A DNA stretch of 64,000 nucleotides from CALNBC01 sp040768925. Its GTDB lineage: Bacteria > Bacillota > Clostridia > Christensenellales > CALWSW01. Made by a program: the position numbers and the translations under genes. Shown one piece after another: positions 26,521-35,149 of this stretch. The DNA is taken from positions 434,001-498,000 of the forward strand of contig JAXGLZ010000003.1 of NCBI GenBank assembly GCA_040768925.1. Direction: 5' to 3'. Every line of letters starts with the position of its first letter. The stretch's first letter is position 1. The notes beneath the pieces were generated by a model. The model did not search any database and was not told the DNA's origin. It saw only the letters and a list, made by a program, of their open reading frames with translations.

Positions 26521-26529
26521 GGGGGGGGG
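26521..26529. repeat. Nine-G homopolymer between cistrons
   Basis: Nine consecutive G residues start right after the stop of the first LytTR gene and form the purine-rich ribosome site of the next, seven bases before its ATG. Such a tract can slip during replication and would change SD-to-start spacing without breaking either protein. Confidence 0.8.
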
Positions 26530-26536
26530 CCGATTT

Positions 26537-27262
26537 ATGGATGTTTTCATCGCCATTTGCGACGATCTTCCGGAAGAGCGGACCCAACTGGCGCAGATGA
26601 TCCGCGCCTGCTGCCAAAAACGCCGGATCGACGACAGGCTCCACCTGTTCTCAAGCGGAGAGGACCTGCTGGCCTCTTTTAGGCCGGGGCGGTTTCACAT
26701 GGTGTTTCTGGATATTTACATGGGGGGCTTGTCCGGCATGGACGCGGCCCGAAGAATCCGCGAGCAGGATGGCGGCTGCGCCCTGATCTTTGCGACCACC
26801 AGCTACGATCACGGCATCGAAAGCTTCGAGGTCCAGGCGTCGGACTATCTGGTCAAGCCTTTCAGCCTGCAGGATGTGGACGACGCGCTTGACTGGTGCC
26901 TGGCGAAAATGCCCGAGGAATTCCGCTGTCTGTCCATCTGCTCCCGCTGGGAACAAATGGAGATCCCGCTTCGCTCCATCCTGTATGTGGAAATCAGCGG
27001 CCATCAGGCGTATATCCATACGGAGGGCGCGACCGTGGTGACGCGCCGCAAAATGGACGAACTGGAGGCGGAAATCGCAAGCGAGGACTTTTTGCGCTGC
27101 CACCGCAGCTTTCTTGTAAACATGAACCACGCCCACAGCCTTGGGGGGAACGCCTTCCGCATGAAAACCGGGGAACTGGTCCCTATCGGCTCCACCAGCG
27201 CGGCCTGGGCCCGGGAACGGTTCATCAATTGGACTTTCATCAAAACCTGGAGGCGGAAGTGA
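26537..27262 (+). CDS. LytTR-family response regulator (AgrA/VirR-like)
   Basis: A 241-residue regulator with an intact receiver: the acidic pair in ICDDLPEE, the phosphorylatable aspartate in MVFLDIYMGGLSG (about 57), T-T-S in the switch region and K-P in YLVKPF. The LytTR domain (about 140-238) carries ILYVEISGHQAYIHT, RCHRSFLVNM and VPIGSTS. Its stop overlaps the start of the histidine kinase, so the pair is a classic two-component system. The ATG at 26537 follows the G-tract ribosome site. Confidence 0.9.
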   Translation: MDVFIAICDDLPEERTQLAQMIRACCQKRRIDDRLHLFSSGEDLLASFRPGRFHMVFLDIYMGGLSGMDAARRIREQDGGCALIFATTSYDHGIESFEVQASDYLVKPFSLQDVDDALDWCLAKMPEEFRCLSICSRWEQMEIPLRSILYVEISGHQAYIHTEGATVVTRRKMDELEAEIASEDFLRCHRSFLVNMNHAHSLGGNAFRMKTGELVPIGSTSAAWARERFINWTFIKTWRRK

Positions 27263-28038
27263 TGCTGTATTTCTTCGGCGCGGCCCTGGCCGTCCTCGTG
27301 CTCGGGCTAATATGGATGGTCCTTCGCTATCGCAGGCAGGCAGAAGAACTCCGCAGGGAAGGCGCGAAAAACGCGCAGCTTCAGAATCTGCTGCGGATCT
27401 GGCAAAGCCGCGCCCAGGAAATGCAGGCCTGCCTGCAAACCATGCAGGAGATCCGGCATGACCTTCGCCATTACCTTCGAATGTCGGAGGAGCAGAACCG
27501 TCCGCACGGAGCGGAAATGGCAGACAATCTCCGCGCCGTGCGGGATCTTTTAAACCGGAACCCCGTGCAAAACGCGGATATGGGCCCGGTGTCCGTCCTG
27601 GCGGAGTATTATCGAAAGGCCGCGGAATGTTTGGGAGTCGAGACCGACATCAAGCTGGATCTGGACGCCCGCTGGGACGGGGACGCGATGACGCTGGACC
27701 TTTGCCTGGTGGTGGGGAATCTTCTTGAAAACGCCGTGGAAGCCCTCGCGAAAGAGGGCGGCGGCTGGCTCCGGGTGCGAAGCACCGTCACGTCGGGCTG
27801 GATTTCACTGGTCGTCGGCAATTCCAGCGCCGCGTGCCTGCGAATCAGGAACGGGCGCTATCTTTCCGGCAAATCCCCCGGGCGGTTCGGCATCGGGCTG
27901 GACACGGTCCGGCGGATCGCCCTCCAATACGGGGGCAAGGCGGAATTCTGTGCGGACGGGTCGGAATTCAAGGCTCCGGTCTTTTTGCCGCTGACCCCGG
28001 CCCGGTTCGCCGGGGAGGAGGCTGAATTCCCCGCCTAG
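27262..28038 (+). CDS. GHKL-type sensor histidine kinase
   Basis: A 258-residue kinase with only one N-terminal membrane helix (about 3-22), followed by a coiled coil. The phosphoacceptor region carries EIRHDLRHYLRM, the H-D-x-R-H form of AgrC-like kinases. The GHKL ATPase domain has the N-box VVGNLLENAVEA (about 150-161) and a G-box GRFGIGLDTVRRI. The short, nearly absent sensor suggests it senses through the membrane segment or an unseen partner. It overlaps the regulator stop by one base. Its last 70 bases run antisense to the convergent LytTR gene. Confidence 0.88.
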   Translation: MLYFFGAALAVLVLGLIWMVLRYRRQAEELRREGAKNAQLQNLLRIWQSRAQEMQACLQTMQEIRHDLRHYLRMSEEQNRPHGAEMADNLRAVRDLLNRNPVQNADMGPVSVLAEYYRKAAECLGVETDIKLDLDARWDGDAMTLDLCLVVGNLLENAVEALAKEGGGWLRVRSTVTSGWISLVVGNSSAACLRIRNGRYLSGKSPGRFGIGLDTVRRIALQYGGKAEFCADGSEFKAPVFLPLTPARFAGEEAEFPA

Positions 28039-28801
28039 CCGGTTCAGCGCCGCACGGGGCCTGCCGCGGGCTGCCCCTGTCGTTTTTGCTCAGCAAACGG
28101 GCCAGATAATCCCCGTATTTTGTGCGCACGCGCAGCCGTTCCCGCCGGCTGACGGCGATCTCCACATTGTCCAGAAAACGGCAGACGTCGTAGTCCAAAC
28201 AGCGGACATGATCCAGGTTCCCGATGCACCCCCGCGAAAGCAGCACGAATTCCGGCTCGTCGGCCAACTGGCTTGCAGTCTGCCAAAACGGGCTGGGCAG
28301 CCAGACCGCGCCGTCGGCCAGATCGATGGACGTTCCCTTGTTCCGGCTGAACAGGCGGCGGATCCGGTCCAGCGCGATCCTGTATTCCCTTCCGTCGGCG
28401 CACAGCGTCAGATACCGCTTCACGCCGTCCCGCCGCAGCAGCCGCCGGAACATTTCGGAAAAATCCTCCGCCCGCGCCGGCTTGATCAGGTAGTGGAGGG
28501 CGTCCATCTCGATCGCCCGGAACGCGCAGTCCCGGCTGATCGCAAGAAAGGCGATCTCCACCGCGGGCTCCAGTGCGCGCAGCGCGAGGGCAGTCTGAAG
28601 GCCGCAGTCCCCTTCCGCGGGGATTTCCAGCAGCACAAGGCCATACTTTGCCCCCTCGCGCCAGCGTTTGACCAGCTCGTCTCCGGAAGAAAAGCAGTCC
28701 GCCCGGCAGGCGATCGAAAGCGCGGAAGCCGCCTCGGCCATCTGGGCCAGCAGCGCCGCCCGTTCACCCGGATCGGGGCTGCAAAGCGCAATATGCAGCA
28801 C
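27968..28801 (-). CDS. LytTR-family response regulator, convergent
   Basis: About 277 residues. The receiver (about 1-115) has the acidic residue of CSPDPGE, a glutamate in place of the phosphoacceptor aspartate (LVLLEIPAEGD) and a lysine-proline (YLIKPA). Glutamate can mimic the phosphorylated state, so it may be constitutively active; that is inference. The LytTR domain shows IRRLFSRNKGTSI, LLSRGCIGNLDHV and VSRRERLRVRTKYGDYL. A Pro/Arg-rich 35-residue tail lies in the overlap with the + strand kinase. The GTG at 28801 has AAAGGGGGT upstream. Confidence 0.75.
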   Translation of the reverse strand: MLHIALCSPDPGERAALLAQMAEAASALSIACRADCFSSGDELVKRWREGAKYGLVLLEIPAEGDCGLQTALALRALEPAVEIAFLAISRDCAFRAIEMDALHYLIKPARAEDFSEMFRRLLRRDGVKRYLTLCADGREYRIALDRIRRLFSRNKGTSIDLADGAVWLPSPFWQTASQLADEPEFVLLSRGCIGNLDHVRCLDYDVCRFLDNVEIAVSRRERLRVRTKYGDYLARLLSKNDRGSPRQAPCGAEPARRGIQPPPRRTGPGSAAKRPEP

Positions 28802-28886
28802 GGAAACACCCCCTTTCGCCGCACCGTTCCCGGACACGCCCCGGGCCTAACGCGGAGCGGCTTTTGTTTTGTCTTTTGTAAACCGA

Positions 28887-29297
28887 TCAAATATTCTTTT
28901 TAATGGTCAGAATATTCTTGCCGTCCTTGTACTCATAATCCACCGCATCCATGCTCTTTTTGACCATCAGGATGCCCAATCCGCCGATCCGGCGCTCCTC
29001 CGCCGTAAGGGTGATGTCCGCGTCCTCTTTCTGGAGCGGGTTGAACGGCGTACCGCCGTCCACAAACTGGATGGTCAGGCTCAGGGGATTCTCCTCCACG
29101 CAGCAGCGGACGACCGCTTCCCCCACGCGATCGGGTTGGTAAGCGTACTTGACGATGTTGACGAAGATCTCCTCCGCCGCGACTTCCAGTTGAAACCGGA
29201 TCTTTTCCGGGCACTGATAGGTCTCCAACTGCTCCATGACAAAAGCCTGCACCGGCTCCAGCTGATCCGCGCGGGCCGGAAATGTCCGCTCAGCCAT
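28887..29297 (-). CDS. RsbW/SpoIIAB-like serine kinase (anti-sigma type)
   Basis: A 136-residue HATPase_c_2 protein. The N-box is AAEEIFVNIVKYAY (about 43-56), the G1 box VDGGTPFNPL and the G2 box RRIGGLGILMVKK, all intact, so it should bind ATP. In partner switching such kinases phosphorylate a STAS protein and otherwise bind a target. The ATG at 29297 overlaps the phosphatase stop by eight bases. With the SpoIIE-like phosphatase and the STAS protein it forms a complete three-part switch, but there is no sigma factor gene here. Confidence 0.88.
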   Translation of the reverse strand: MAERTFPARADQLEPVQAFVMEQLETYQCPEKIRFQLEVAAEEIFVNIVKYAYQPDRVGEAVVRCCVEENPLSLTIQFVDGGTPFNPLQKEDADITLTAEERRIGGLGILMVKKSMDAVDYEYKDGKNILTIKKNI

Positions 29298-30939
29298 TTG
29301 TTCTCTCACCTTTCCCGGGCGTATATTCGATGCCCATCATCGTTATGTCGTCGAACTGCTCCGCGTCCCCCACAAAACCGTCGATCCGTTCCTTGACGCC
29401 GACCAGCAGCTCTTTGATCGTGGAATCCCCCATGCCGTTGAGCGCATCCTGCAAGCGGTCTTCACCGAAAAGCTCCTGCTGAGCGTTTGTGGCCTCTGTC
29501 ACGCCGTCCGTATACAGGAACAGACGGTCCCCATCCTCCAGGCGGATGGCGCTCTCCCGATACCGGACGTCTTCCATTCCGGCCAGAACAAAACCGGGCC
29601 TGCTCTTCAGCCATTCGTACCGCCCGTTCTTCCGCTTTAGCAGCGGCGGGTTGTGCCCGGCGTTCACATAGGACATTTCGCCCGTGCTGATCTTCAGCAC
29701 CGCCATCCAGGACGTGACGAACAATCCGGCGTCGTTCCCTTCGCAGAGCTGGCTGTTGGTGTTGGTAAACACGCTGCCCGGCGCGTCCCGGTTCTGCGCG
29801 TGGTTTTTGATGAGGGTCTTCGCGATCACCATGAACAGCGCCGCCGGAACGCCCTTGCCCGAAACGTCCGCAATCACCATGGCCAGATGGTCTTCGTCCA
29901 CCAGGAAGAAGTCGTAAAAATCGCCGCCCACCTCTTTCGCGGGGTTCATGACCGCGTAAATATCGAACTCGCCGCGTTCCGGGAAAGGCGGGAAAATCCT
30001 GGGCAGCATATCCGCCTGGATCTGGGTGGCGACGTTCAGCTCCGCGCCGATGCGCTCCTTTTCCGCCGTCATCGCCATCAAATCGCGGATATAGTTCAGC
30101 ATGTCCTCCTGCATTTTGCGAAACGCCAGGGCAAGCTGCTCCACTTCGTCGCCTGTGCGGATATCCGGCGCGCTGACGTGCGCCGTGCCCGCGGCAAGCT
30201 CTTCCTTGTTATTCTCGATAAACGCGCCGGTCGCCGCCGTAAGCAGATCGATGGGCTTGACCACCGCCCGCCGCAGGAAAACCAGAAAGACGATCAGCAG
30301 CACGACCGTAAGCCCGATCAGCAGGCCGGAAAGGCCCATCAGAAAATCCTGCCGGGTCTGCACCACCTCGTTCATGTCTATATCCGCCATCACATAGCCG
30401 GCCATGGTGCCGTCCTCGTGGAGCACCGGGCACATGGCGGTCATCAGCCAGCCGTAGCTCGCGTCGTGCTCGATGAGGGGCTCGATCTCCTCGCCGGCAA
30501 GCAGCTTGGGCAGGTTTTCCGCAAAGGAGCCCTCCAAATCCACATAGGTTCCGATCGAGCAGTTGCCGCCGGCGTAATAGTTGCCGTCTTCCCCCGCGGT
30601 CAGGTCGGAATCGAACAGGAACGTCGCCCCCACGCCGTTGGGCCGCACCACGTAGAGATACTCCACGTCGTTGTTTCCCACCAGGTCGAGGATATAATCC
30701 TGGATCTGAAAATACCTCTCGTCGGTCTCGGCGGTCTCATAGTACCGGTCGAGGTCTTCGGGGGAAAGCTGGCTCGCCAGCGTTTTGACCAGGCTGATGC
30801 CGGTCTTGTTGTAGTATTTGGTCATTTCGTCCTTAAAGGTCCGATAGCTGACCAGCACGGCGGCCGCGCCCAGCACCACGCCCATCAGGATCACCAGGGC
30901 GGTCAGCTTTTTCCCCAGGGAAATTCTCGTTCGTTTCAT
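29290..30939 (-). CDS. Membrane SpoIIE/PP2C serine phosphatase with Cache-like sensor
   Basis: A 549-residue phosphatase. Membrane helices at about 12-32 and 202-222 flank an extracytoplasmic sensor (about 33-200). A HAMP domain (about 223-280), a coiled coil and a PP2C domain follow. Catalytic metal motifs are intact: GGDFYDFF (338-345), ADVSGKGVPAALFM (357-370), LYTDGVTEA and FDDITMM near the C-terminus. It should dephosphorylate the STAS protein when the sensor is engaged. Its N-terminal 220 residues closely resemble those of its upstream neighbour. The four-base overlap with that gene's stop shows coupling. Confidence 0.92.
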   Translation of the reverse strand: MKRTRISLGKKLTALVILMGVVLGAAAVLVSYRTFKDEMTKYYNKTGISLVKTLASQLSPEDLDRYYETAETDERYFQIQDYILDLVGNNDVEYLYVVRPNGVGATFLFDSDLTAGEDGNYYAGGNCSIGTYVDLEGSFAENLPKLLAGEEIEPLIEHDASYGWLMTAMCPVLHEDGTMAGYVMADIDMNEVVQTRQDFLMGLSGLLIGLTVVLLIVFLVFLRRAVVKPIDLLTAATGAFIENNKEELAAGTAHVSAPDIRTGDEVEQLALAFRKMQEDMLNYIRDLMAMTAEKERIGAELNVATQIQADMLPRIFPPFPERGEFDIYAVMNPAKEVGGDFYDFFLVDEDHLAMVIADVSGKGVPAALFMVIAKTLIKNHAQNRDAPGSVFTNTNSQLCEGNDAGLFVTSWMAVLKISTGEMSYVNAGHNPPLLKRKNGRYEWLKSRPGFVLAGMEDVRYRESAIRLEDGDRLFLYTDGVTEATNAQQELFGEDRLQDALNGMGDSTIKELLVGVKERIDGFVGDAEQFDDITMMGIEYTPGKGERTNG

Positions 30940-32978
30940 GATCGAAGCTCACTTTCCGCATAGGCTGTTTCGCTCAGGGCCTTTTCCACAGTCAGAACGT
31001 CCTGCAGTTCGCCTTCCTGAAAGGATACGCTCTTTGCGCTGCCCCGGATAAAATCGACGGCATTGGCGGCCGCGCCGCCTTCCCCGGCCAACAGGGGGTT
31101 CCTGCCGCCGAAGCCGCCTTTCATGCGCAGCGTCAGGCCTTTTCCATCCGGCTCCATGGCGCACTCCGCCGTGATGGGCCGGTCGTCCGCGGCGGCCCAG
31201 CAGCACAGGCTGAACAGCTCGTCGGCCAGCACCGCGATCTCGGCGATCGCCCGGCGGCTCAGGCCGTTTGCCGCCAGCTGCTGCTTGAGAAAATCCGTCA
31301 CTTTTGCCGCGCCCTTTCGGTCCCCCGAAACGGTGCAATGGGCAAGATCCCGGCTGCTTCTGCGGTATTCGAGCACCGCGGCGGTAAAATCCACGACTTC
31401 CCCTAGCGATTTGGCAAAGGCTTTCCCCTCCTCGCCGATGTATCGGAGCAGGCCCTCCAAATCCAGGTCCCGGCTGCGGCTCATGTTCAGCGCAGCCTGC
31501 AGTTTCTGCTCCGCAAACAGCCTGCCGTCCTCCCCCTTGATGTCGTCCAGCCCCGCCGTGTGGAAAAAGAGCCGGTCCCCCTGAAGGACGCTGACCTGAC
31601 GGATCTGATACACCACGTTTTCGTTCTGCCCAAGGGGCGCGTAGACCGGGGCCTTCAGCCATTCATAGCGGTCCTGGTCCCGCATCAAAAGCGGCGCCCG
31701 CTGCCCGGCGTTGATAAAGGAGAACACGCCGTCCTCGTCCAGCACGCCCACCAGCACGTTTAAGGCCAAGCCCCGGCCGATTTCGTGAAGCTGCCGGTTG
31801 ACGGCCGTCATGGCCTCGGTGAGCGGCGCTCCGGAGCGCATCTGGCTCTTGATCGCCGTCTGCGCCACCACCATGAACAGCGCCGCGGACATGCCCCGAT
31901 CCGGCGCTTCGCCGACCACAACGCAGAGCCGGCCGTGATCCAGCAGATAATAATCGTAAAAGCTGCTCGAAAGCTCGCCCGTCTGCTCCACCCGTCCACG
32001 GACGGCAAAGCCCAGGCCGCCTTTGGGCTCGGGTAGGGCCTTGGGCAGCATGGCGGCGTTGATTTCGGTGGCCAGCCGAAGCTCGGATTCCATCCGCTCT
32101 TCCCGGACGGCCAGCTCGGTCTGCTCTTTCCCGTGCATCTCGATCTCCACGAGCATCATGCGGAAGGCGTCGGCCAGGGTCTTGAGCTCGTCTCGGCTCT
32201 TGATCTGCAAATTGCTGAAGGAGGCCTTGTTCTCGCCCCCCTCATAGGCCCGGGCCGCGCCGGTCAGCTTCCGGATGGGCTGGATGACCGCCCTGCGGAC
32301 AAACACCAAAAAGGCAGCCATCACGCCCAAAGTGAGCAGGAACAGCAAGATCCCCATGCGGAGCAGGAAGGCGTTTTCGGTGGCCACCACGTCGTTCATG
32401 CTGATGTCCGTCATGATATAGCCGGCCATGGTGCCGTCCTTGTAGGTCACGGGATAGCTGATCGTCATCAGCCAGCCGAAGCTGGCGTCGTGGCTGATGA
32501 TGGGCTCGATCTCCCTGCCGGCAAGCAAAGTGTCGAGATTTTCCGCGAACTTTCCTTCCAGCTCCACATAGGTTCCCAGCGAACAGTTGCCGCCGGCGTA
32601 ATAATCGCCGTTTTCGTTGGCGCGCAGATCGGAGTCAAACAGAAACGTGACCCCCACGCCGTTGGGCCGGACGATATACAGGTATTCCACGTCGTTGTTG
32701 TCCACCAGGTCCAGGATGAAATCCTGAATCTGGTAATACCGGTCGTCCGTCTGCTGGGTCTCATAATAATGGTCCAGATCGGCCGGCGTGATCTGGCTTG
32801 CGAGCACCCGGGTCAGGTTTCTGCCCGTGCGCTGCACGAACTGCGTCATATGCTGGCTGTAGGAACTGTAGCTGACCAGGACGGATGTGACGCAAAGGAT
32901 CGCGCACAGCGCAAGCGTCAGCAGCACGATCTTTTTCCCCAGGGTAAACCGGATTTTCTGTGTTTTCAATCCACCCAA
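30936..32978 (-). CDS. Degenerate SpoIIE-like protein with C-terminal RsbW-like domain
   Basis: A 680-residue paralogue of the next gene with the same layout up to residue 320: two membrane helices, sensor and HAMP domain. In its PP2C domain the metal motifs are lost. GGDFYD is replaced by SSSFYD (337-342), DVSGKG by EAPDRG (357-362), and YTDG-V by HTAG-L. The phosphatase is therefore probably inactive. About 130 residues follow that resemble a HATPase_c_2 domain (IAVLADELFSLCCWAAADD...GFGGRNPLL), but without the N-box asparagine. A regulatory decoy or sensor-scaffold is likely. The start is TTG; a second TTG at 32969 has better SD spacing. Confidence 0.85.
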   Translation of the reverse strand: MGGLKTQKIRFTLGKKIVLLTLALCAILCVTSVLVSYSSYSQHMTQFVQRTGRNLTRVLASQITPADLDHYYETQQTDDRYYQIQDFILDLVDNNDVEYLYIVRPNGVGVTFLFDSDLRANENGDYYAGGNCSLGTYVELEGKFAENLDTLLAGREIEPIISHDASFGWLMTISYPVTYKDGTMAGYIMTDISMNDVVATENAFLLRMGILLFLLTLGVMAAFLVFVRRAVIQPIRKLTGAARAYEGGENKASFSNLQIKSRDELKTLADAFRMMLVEIEMHGKEQTELAVREERMESELRLATEINAAMLPKALPEPKGGLGFAVRGRVEQTGELSSSFYDYYLLDHGRLCVVVGEAPDRGMSAALFMVVAQTAIKSQMRSGAPLTEAMTAVNRQLHEIGRGLALNVLVGVLDEDGVFSFINAGQRAPLLMRDQDRYEWLKAPVYAPLGQNENVVYQIRQVSVLQGDRLFFHTAGLDDIKGEDGRLFAEQKLQAALNMSRSRDLDLEGLLRYIGEEGKAFAKSLGEVVDFTAAVLEYRRSSRDLAHCTVSGDRKGAAKVTDFLKQQLAANGLSRRAIAEIAVLADELFSLCCWAAADDRPITAECAMEPDGKGLTLRMKGGFGGRNPLLAGEGGAAANAVDFIRGSAKSVSFQEGELQDVLTVEKALSETAYAESELRS

Positions 32979-33012
32979 CTCCCCGCGACTTTACTTGCGA
33001 TGCGCCCCCGGC

Positions 33013-34785
33013 TCAAATGCGGACAACCAGCGTGTTAAAGCCCGCATACCGGCGGTAAAAAAATTCCTTTGCCTTGCTCTTGATCATCTTGACGCCGATG
33101 GCGTCAAGCCCCGTCTCCCGTTCCAGGCTGATGTTCTCGGTATTCATTTCGAAGGGATTGAACCTTTTGGCGTTATCCCGCAGATGCAGGGTCATCGTTC
33201 CGTCCTCATGGGGAACGATGGTGAGCTGGATATACCCCTCCTGCTTCGCGAAGCCGCTGTTCTGGATGACGGTGCAGACCTCCTCCACCGTCATGGTGAC
33301 GTAATACGTTTGCTGGGGGCTTGCGTCCAGGCGCTCCATATACTCGTTTACCTGCTGCTCCACGTGGCCCAGATTGGCGGTCCCGCTGTATAAAAACGCG
33401 GTGAACACGTCTTTCTCGTCCTTCGCGAGATACGTCCAGGAGCCCTTGATCCGATTGTATACCGCCAGCACGATCAGCGAGGCGGCCTCCGTCAAAGGAT
33501 AGGTCCACCAGAAGTTCTCCAAAGCGCCCCGGCCAAGCAGCAGACCAAACAGCAGGAACAGCACGAGACTGCGCAGGGTGAACAGCAGATAGCTGGCGAA
33601 TTCCCGCTCCATCGCCTGATAGTAATAGGTCATCAGCATATTGACGCCGGAAAAGATCATGCCGGCGGCAAAAATCCGCACGGCGGCGCTCCCGGCGGCC
33701 AGCTCGGCCGCCTCCCGCAGGCCGAAAGCGAAGCAAACCTCCTGCGGGAACGCCACCAGCACGGCCGTCAGAAAAGCGCTGAGCCCGAAGGACACCTTAA
33801 AAGCCTCCTTGAGCGTGCTTCGGATATCTTCCCGGTTGTGTTCGCTGCGGAAGGTGCTGACCATGGGCTGCAAGGCCATGCTGATGGCGTCGTACACCGA
33901 GGCGGCCAAAAGCGCCACATTGAAGATGATGTCGAACACCGCCACGCCCAGATTGTCGCCCAGGCTCATCAGCAGGCGGTTGCATACCAGGATGGTGACG
34001 AAATGATAGATGTGCTGAACCGAGGTGGCGAATCCCGTTTTGAAGGATTTGAGCACCTCTGTAAAATCGAACTTCGGCCAGGTCAGCCTGAGGCAGCCCT
34101 TCTTGCGGATGAAGTGCACCATGCTGATGCAGATCATGGCCGCCGCCCCCACGCCCGTGGAATACACCGAGCCGACCACGCCCATGCGCAGCACCACCAC
34201 GAAAATATAATTGAACAGCACGTCCAGCGTGTTGCTGGTCACAAAAGCCACCGCCGCCAGCCGGGGGTTGTTGTCGCAGTTGATGAAGTAATAAAGCGGG
34301 CCCTGGCAGAACATGATCGGCACCAGCATCAGCTGGGCGCGGACGAGCTCCTCGCAGTTTTTCCAGATCTCGGTGCCGGGCGTGCCCGCACCCAGGAATG
34401 CGAGCACCTGGTTCTGAAACAAAAGGCCCAGACCGCACAGGATAAGATACAGAAAAATAGCCGTGCGCAGCACATTCCCGAAGATGCGGTTCCCCTCTTC
34501 CGGCCTGCCGGCGCTGAGGGCGGAGGCGTACCGGATCGAACCCCCGATGGACAGGGAATAGCTGATGGTGTTGAACAGCATGTAAATGGGCTGACCGATG
34601 ATGATGGCGGTGAGGCCCACCGACCCGATGGTGTTCCCCACAAAGATGCAGTCCGCGAGCCCGCCGAGGGCAATGCCCACGCAGGAAAAAAGGCTGGGGA
34701 TAAAAAAGCTGCGGAAGGCCTTTCGGACAAATACATTCCCCCGGACGGTTTGGTCGTTCACGTTTGCTGCAATTTCTGCGTTCAC
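33013..34785 (-). CDS. MATE-family transporter fused to an RsbW-like domain
   Basis: A 590-residue fusion. Residues about 15-455 form a 12-helix MATE (NorM/DinF-like) transporter with family traits such as PSLFSCVGIALGGLADCIFVG and the repeat of that pattern in the second half. Residues about 465-590 form a cytoplasmic HATPase_c_2 domain: MTVEEVCTVIQNSGF (N-box, with the usual asparagine displaced), HLRDNAKRFNPF (G1-like) and LDAIGVKMIKSKAKEF. It sits between the STAS gene and the phosphatase genes. The fusion suggests that transport and partner switching are physically linked. SD and start are ordinary. The substrate is unknown. Confidence 0.88.
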   Translation of the reverse strand: MNAEIAANVNDQTVRGNVFVRKAFRSFFIPSLFSCVGIALGGLADCIFVGNTIGSVGLTAIIIGQPIYMLFNTISYSLSIGGSIRYASALSAGRPEEGNRIFGNVLRTAIFLYLILCGLGLLFQNQVLAFLGAGTPGTEIWKNCEELVRAQLMLVPIMFCQGPLYYFINCDNNPRLAAVAFVTSNTLDVLFNYIFVVVLRMGVVGSVYSTGVGAAAMICISMVHFIRKKGCLRLTWPKFDFTEVLKSFKTGFATSVQHIYHFVTILVCNRLLMSLGDNLGVAVFDIIFNVALLAASVYDAISMALQPMVSTFRSEHNREDIRSTLKEAFKVSFGLSAFLTAVLVAFPQEVCFAFGLREAAELAAGSAAVRIFAAGMIFSGVNMLMTYYYQAMEREFASYLLFTLRSLVLFLLFGLLLGRGALENFWWTYPLTEAASLIVLAVYNRIKGSWTYLAKDEKDVFTAFLYSGTANLGHVEQQVNEYMERLDASPQQTYYVTMTVEEVCTVIQNSGFAKQEGYIQLTIVPHEDGTMTLHLRDNAKRFNPFEMNTENISLERETGLDAIGVKMIKSKAKEFFYRRYAGFNTLVVRI

Positions 34786-34804
34786 ATCTTCACCCTTTCC
34801 CCAC

Positions 34805-35101
34805 TCAGACGATGGTCAGAATATCGACGAACCCCGTCATTTCAAAGACCTCCATGATCGCGGGGCATACGCCGCGGACCAGCATGCTTCCCTGGCGGTT
34901 CATCTTCTTCTGCGCGGCCAGGATGGAGCGCAGCCCGGCGGACGAAAGGTAAACAAGCCCGGTCATATCCAGCACCAGTTCGTCAACGCCCTTTAGCCCT
35001 TCGTTCAGCTCCTCATCCAGCTGGGGGGCCGTGGCCGTGTCCAGCCGCCCCGCGAGCTCCATCGTCAGCCTTTTGTCCTCCAGCGTCTTTTTGATGGTCA
35101 T
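34805..35101 (-). CDS. STAS-domain anti-sigma-factor antagonist
   Basis: A 98-residue protein of the SpoIIAA/RsbV type. The core DMTGLVYLSSAGLRSIL carries the serine that kinases phosphorylate (about residue 54). It would cycle between phosphorylated and free forms under the RsbW-like kinase and the SpoIIE-like phosphatase nearby. AGGGG lies about eight bases before the ATG. It is the first gene of the partner-switching group and directly follows the CIS ATPase gene by 48 bases, joining the two modules. Confidence 0.92.
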   Translation of the reverse strand: MTIKKTLEDKRLTMELAGRLDTATAPQLDEELNEGLKGVDELVLDMTGLVYLSSAGLRSILAAQKKMNRQGSMLVRGVCPAIMEVFEMTGFVDILTIV

Positions 35102-35149
35102 AGGTTTTTCCCCTTTCGTTCTCCTGTCGTAGTTCTTTATATCGTCACT

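Noticed and set aside
29653..30963. 436-codon open frame on the + strand, His-rich
   Set aside because: Antisense to the SpoIIE-like phosphatase, whose catalytic motifs are intact.
29290..35101. General stress (sigma-B) operon
   Set aside because: STAS, kinase and phosphatase parts are present, but no sigma factor gene is found, and the neighbours are CIS genes.
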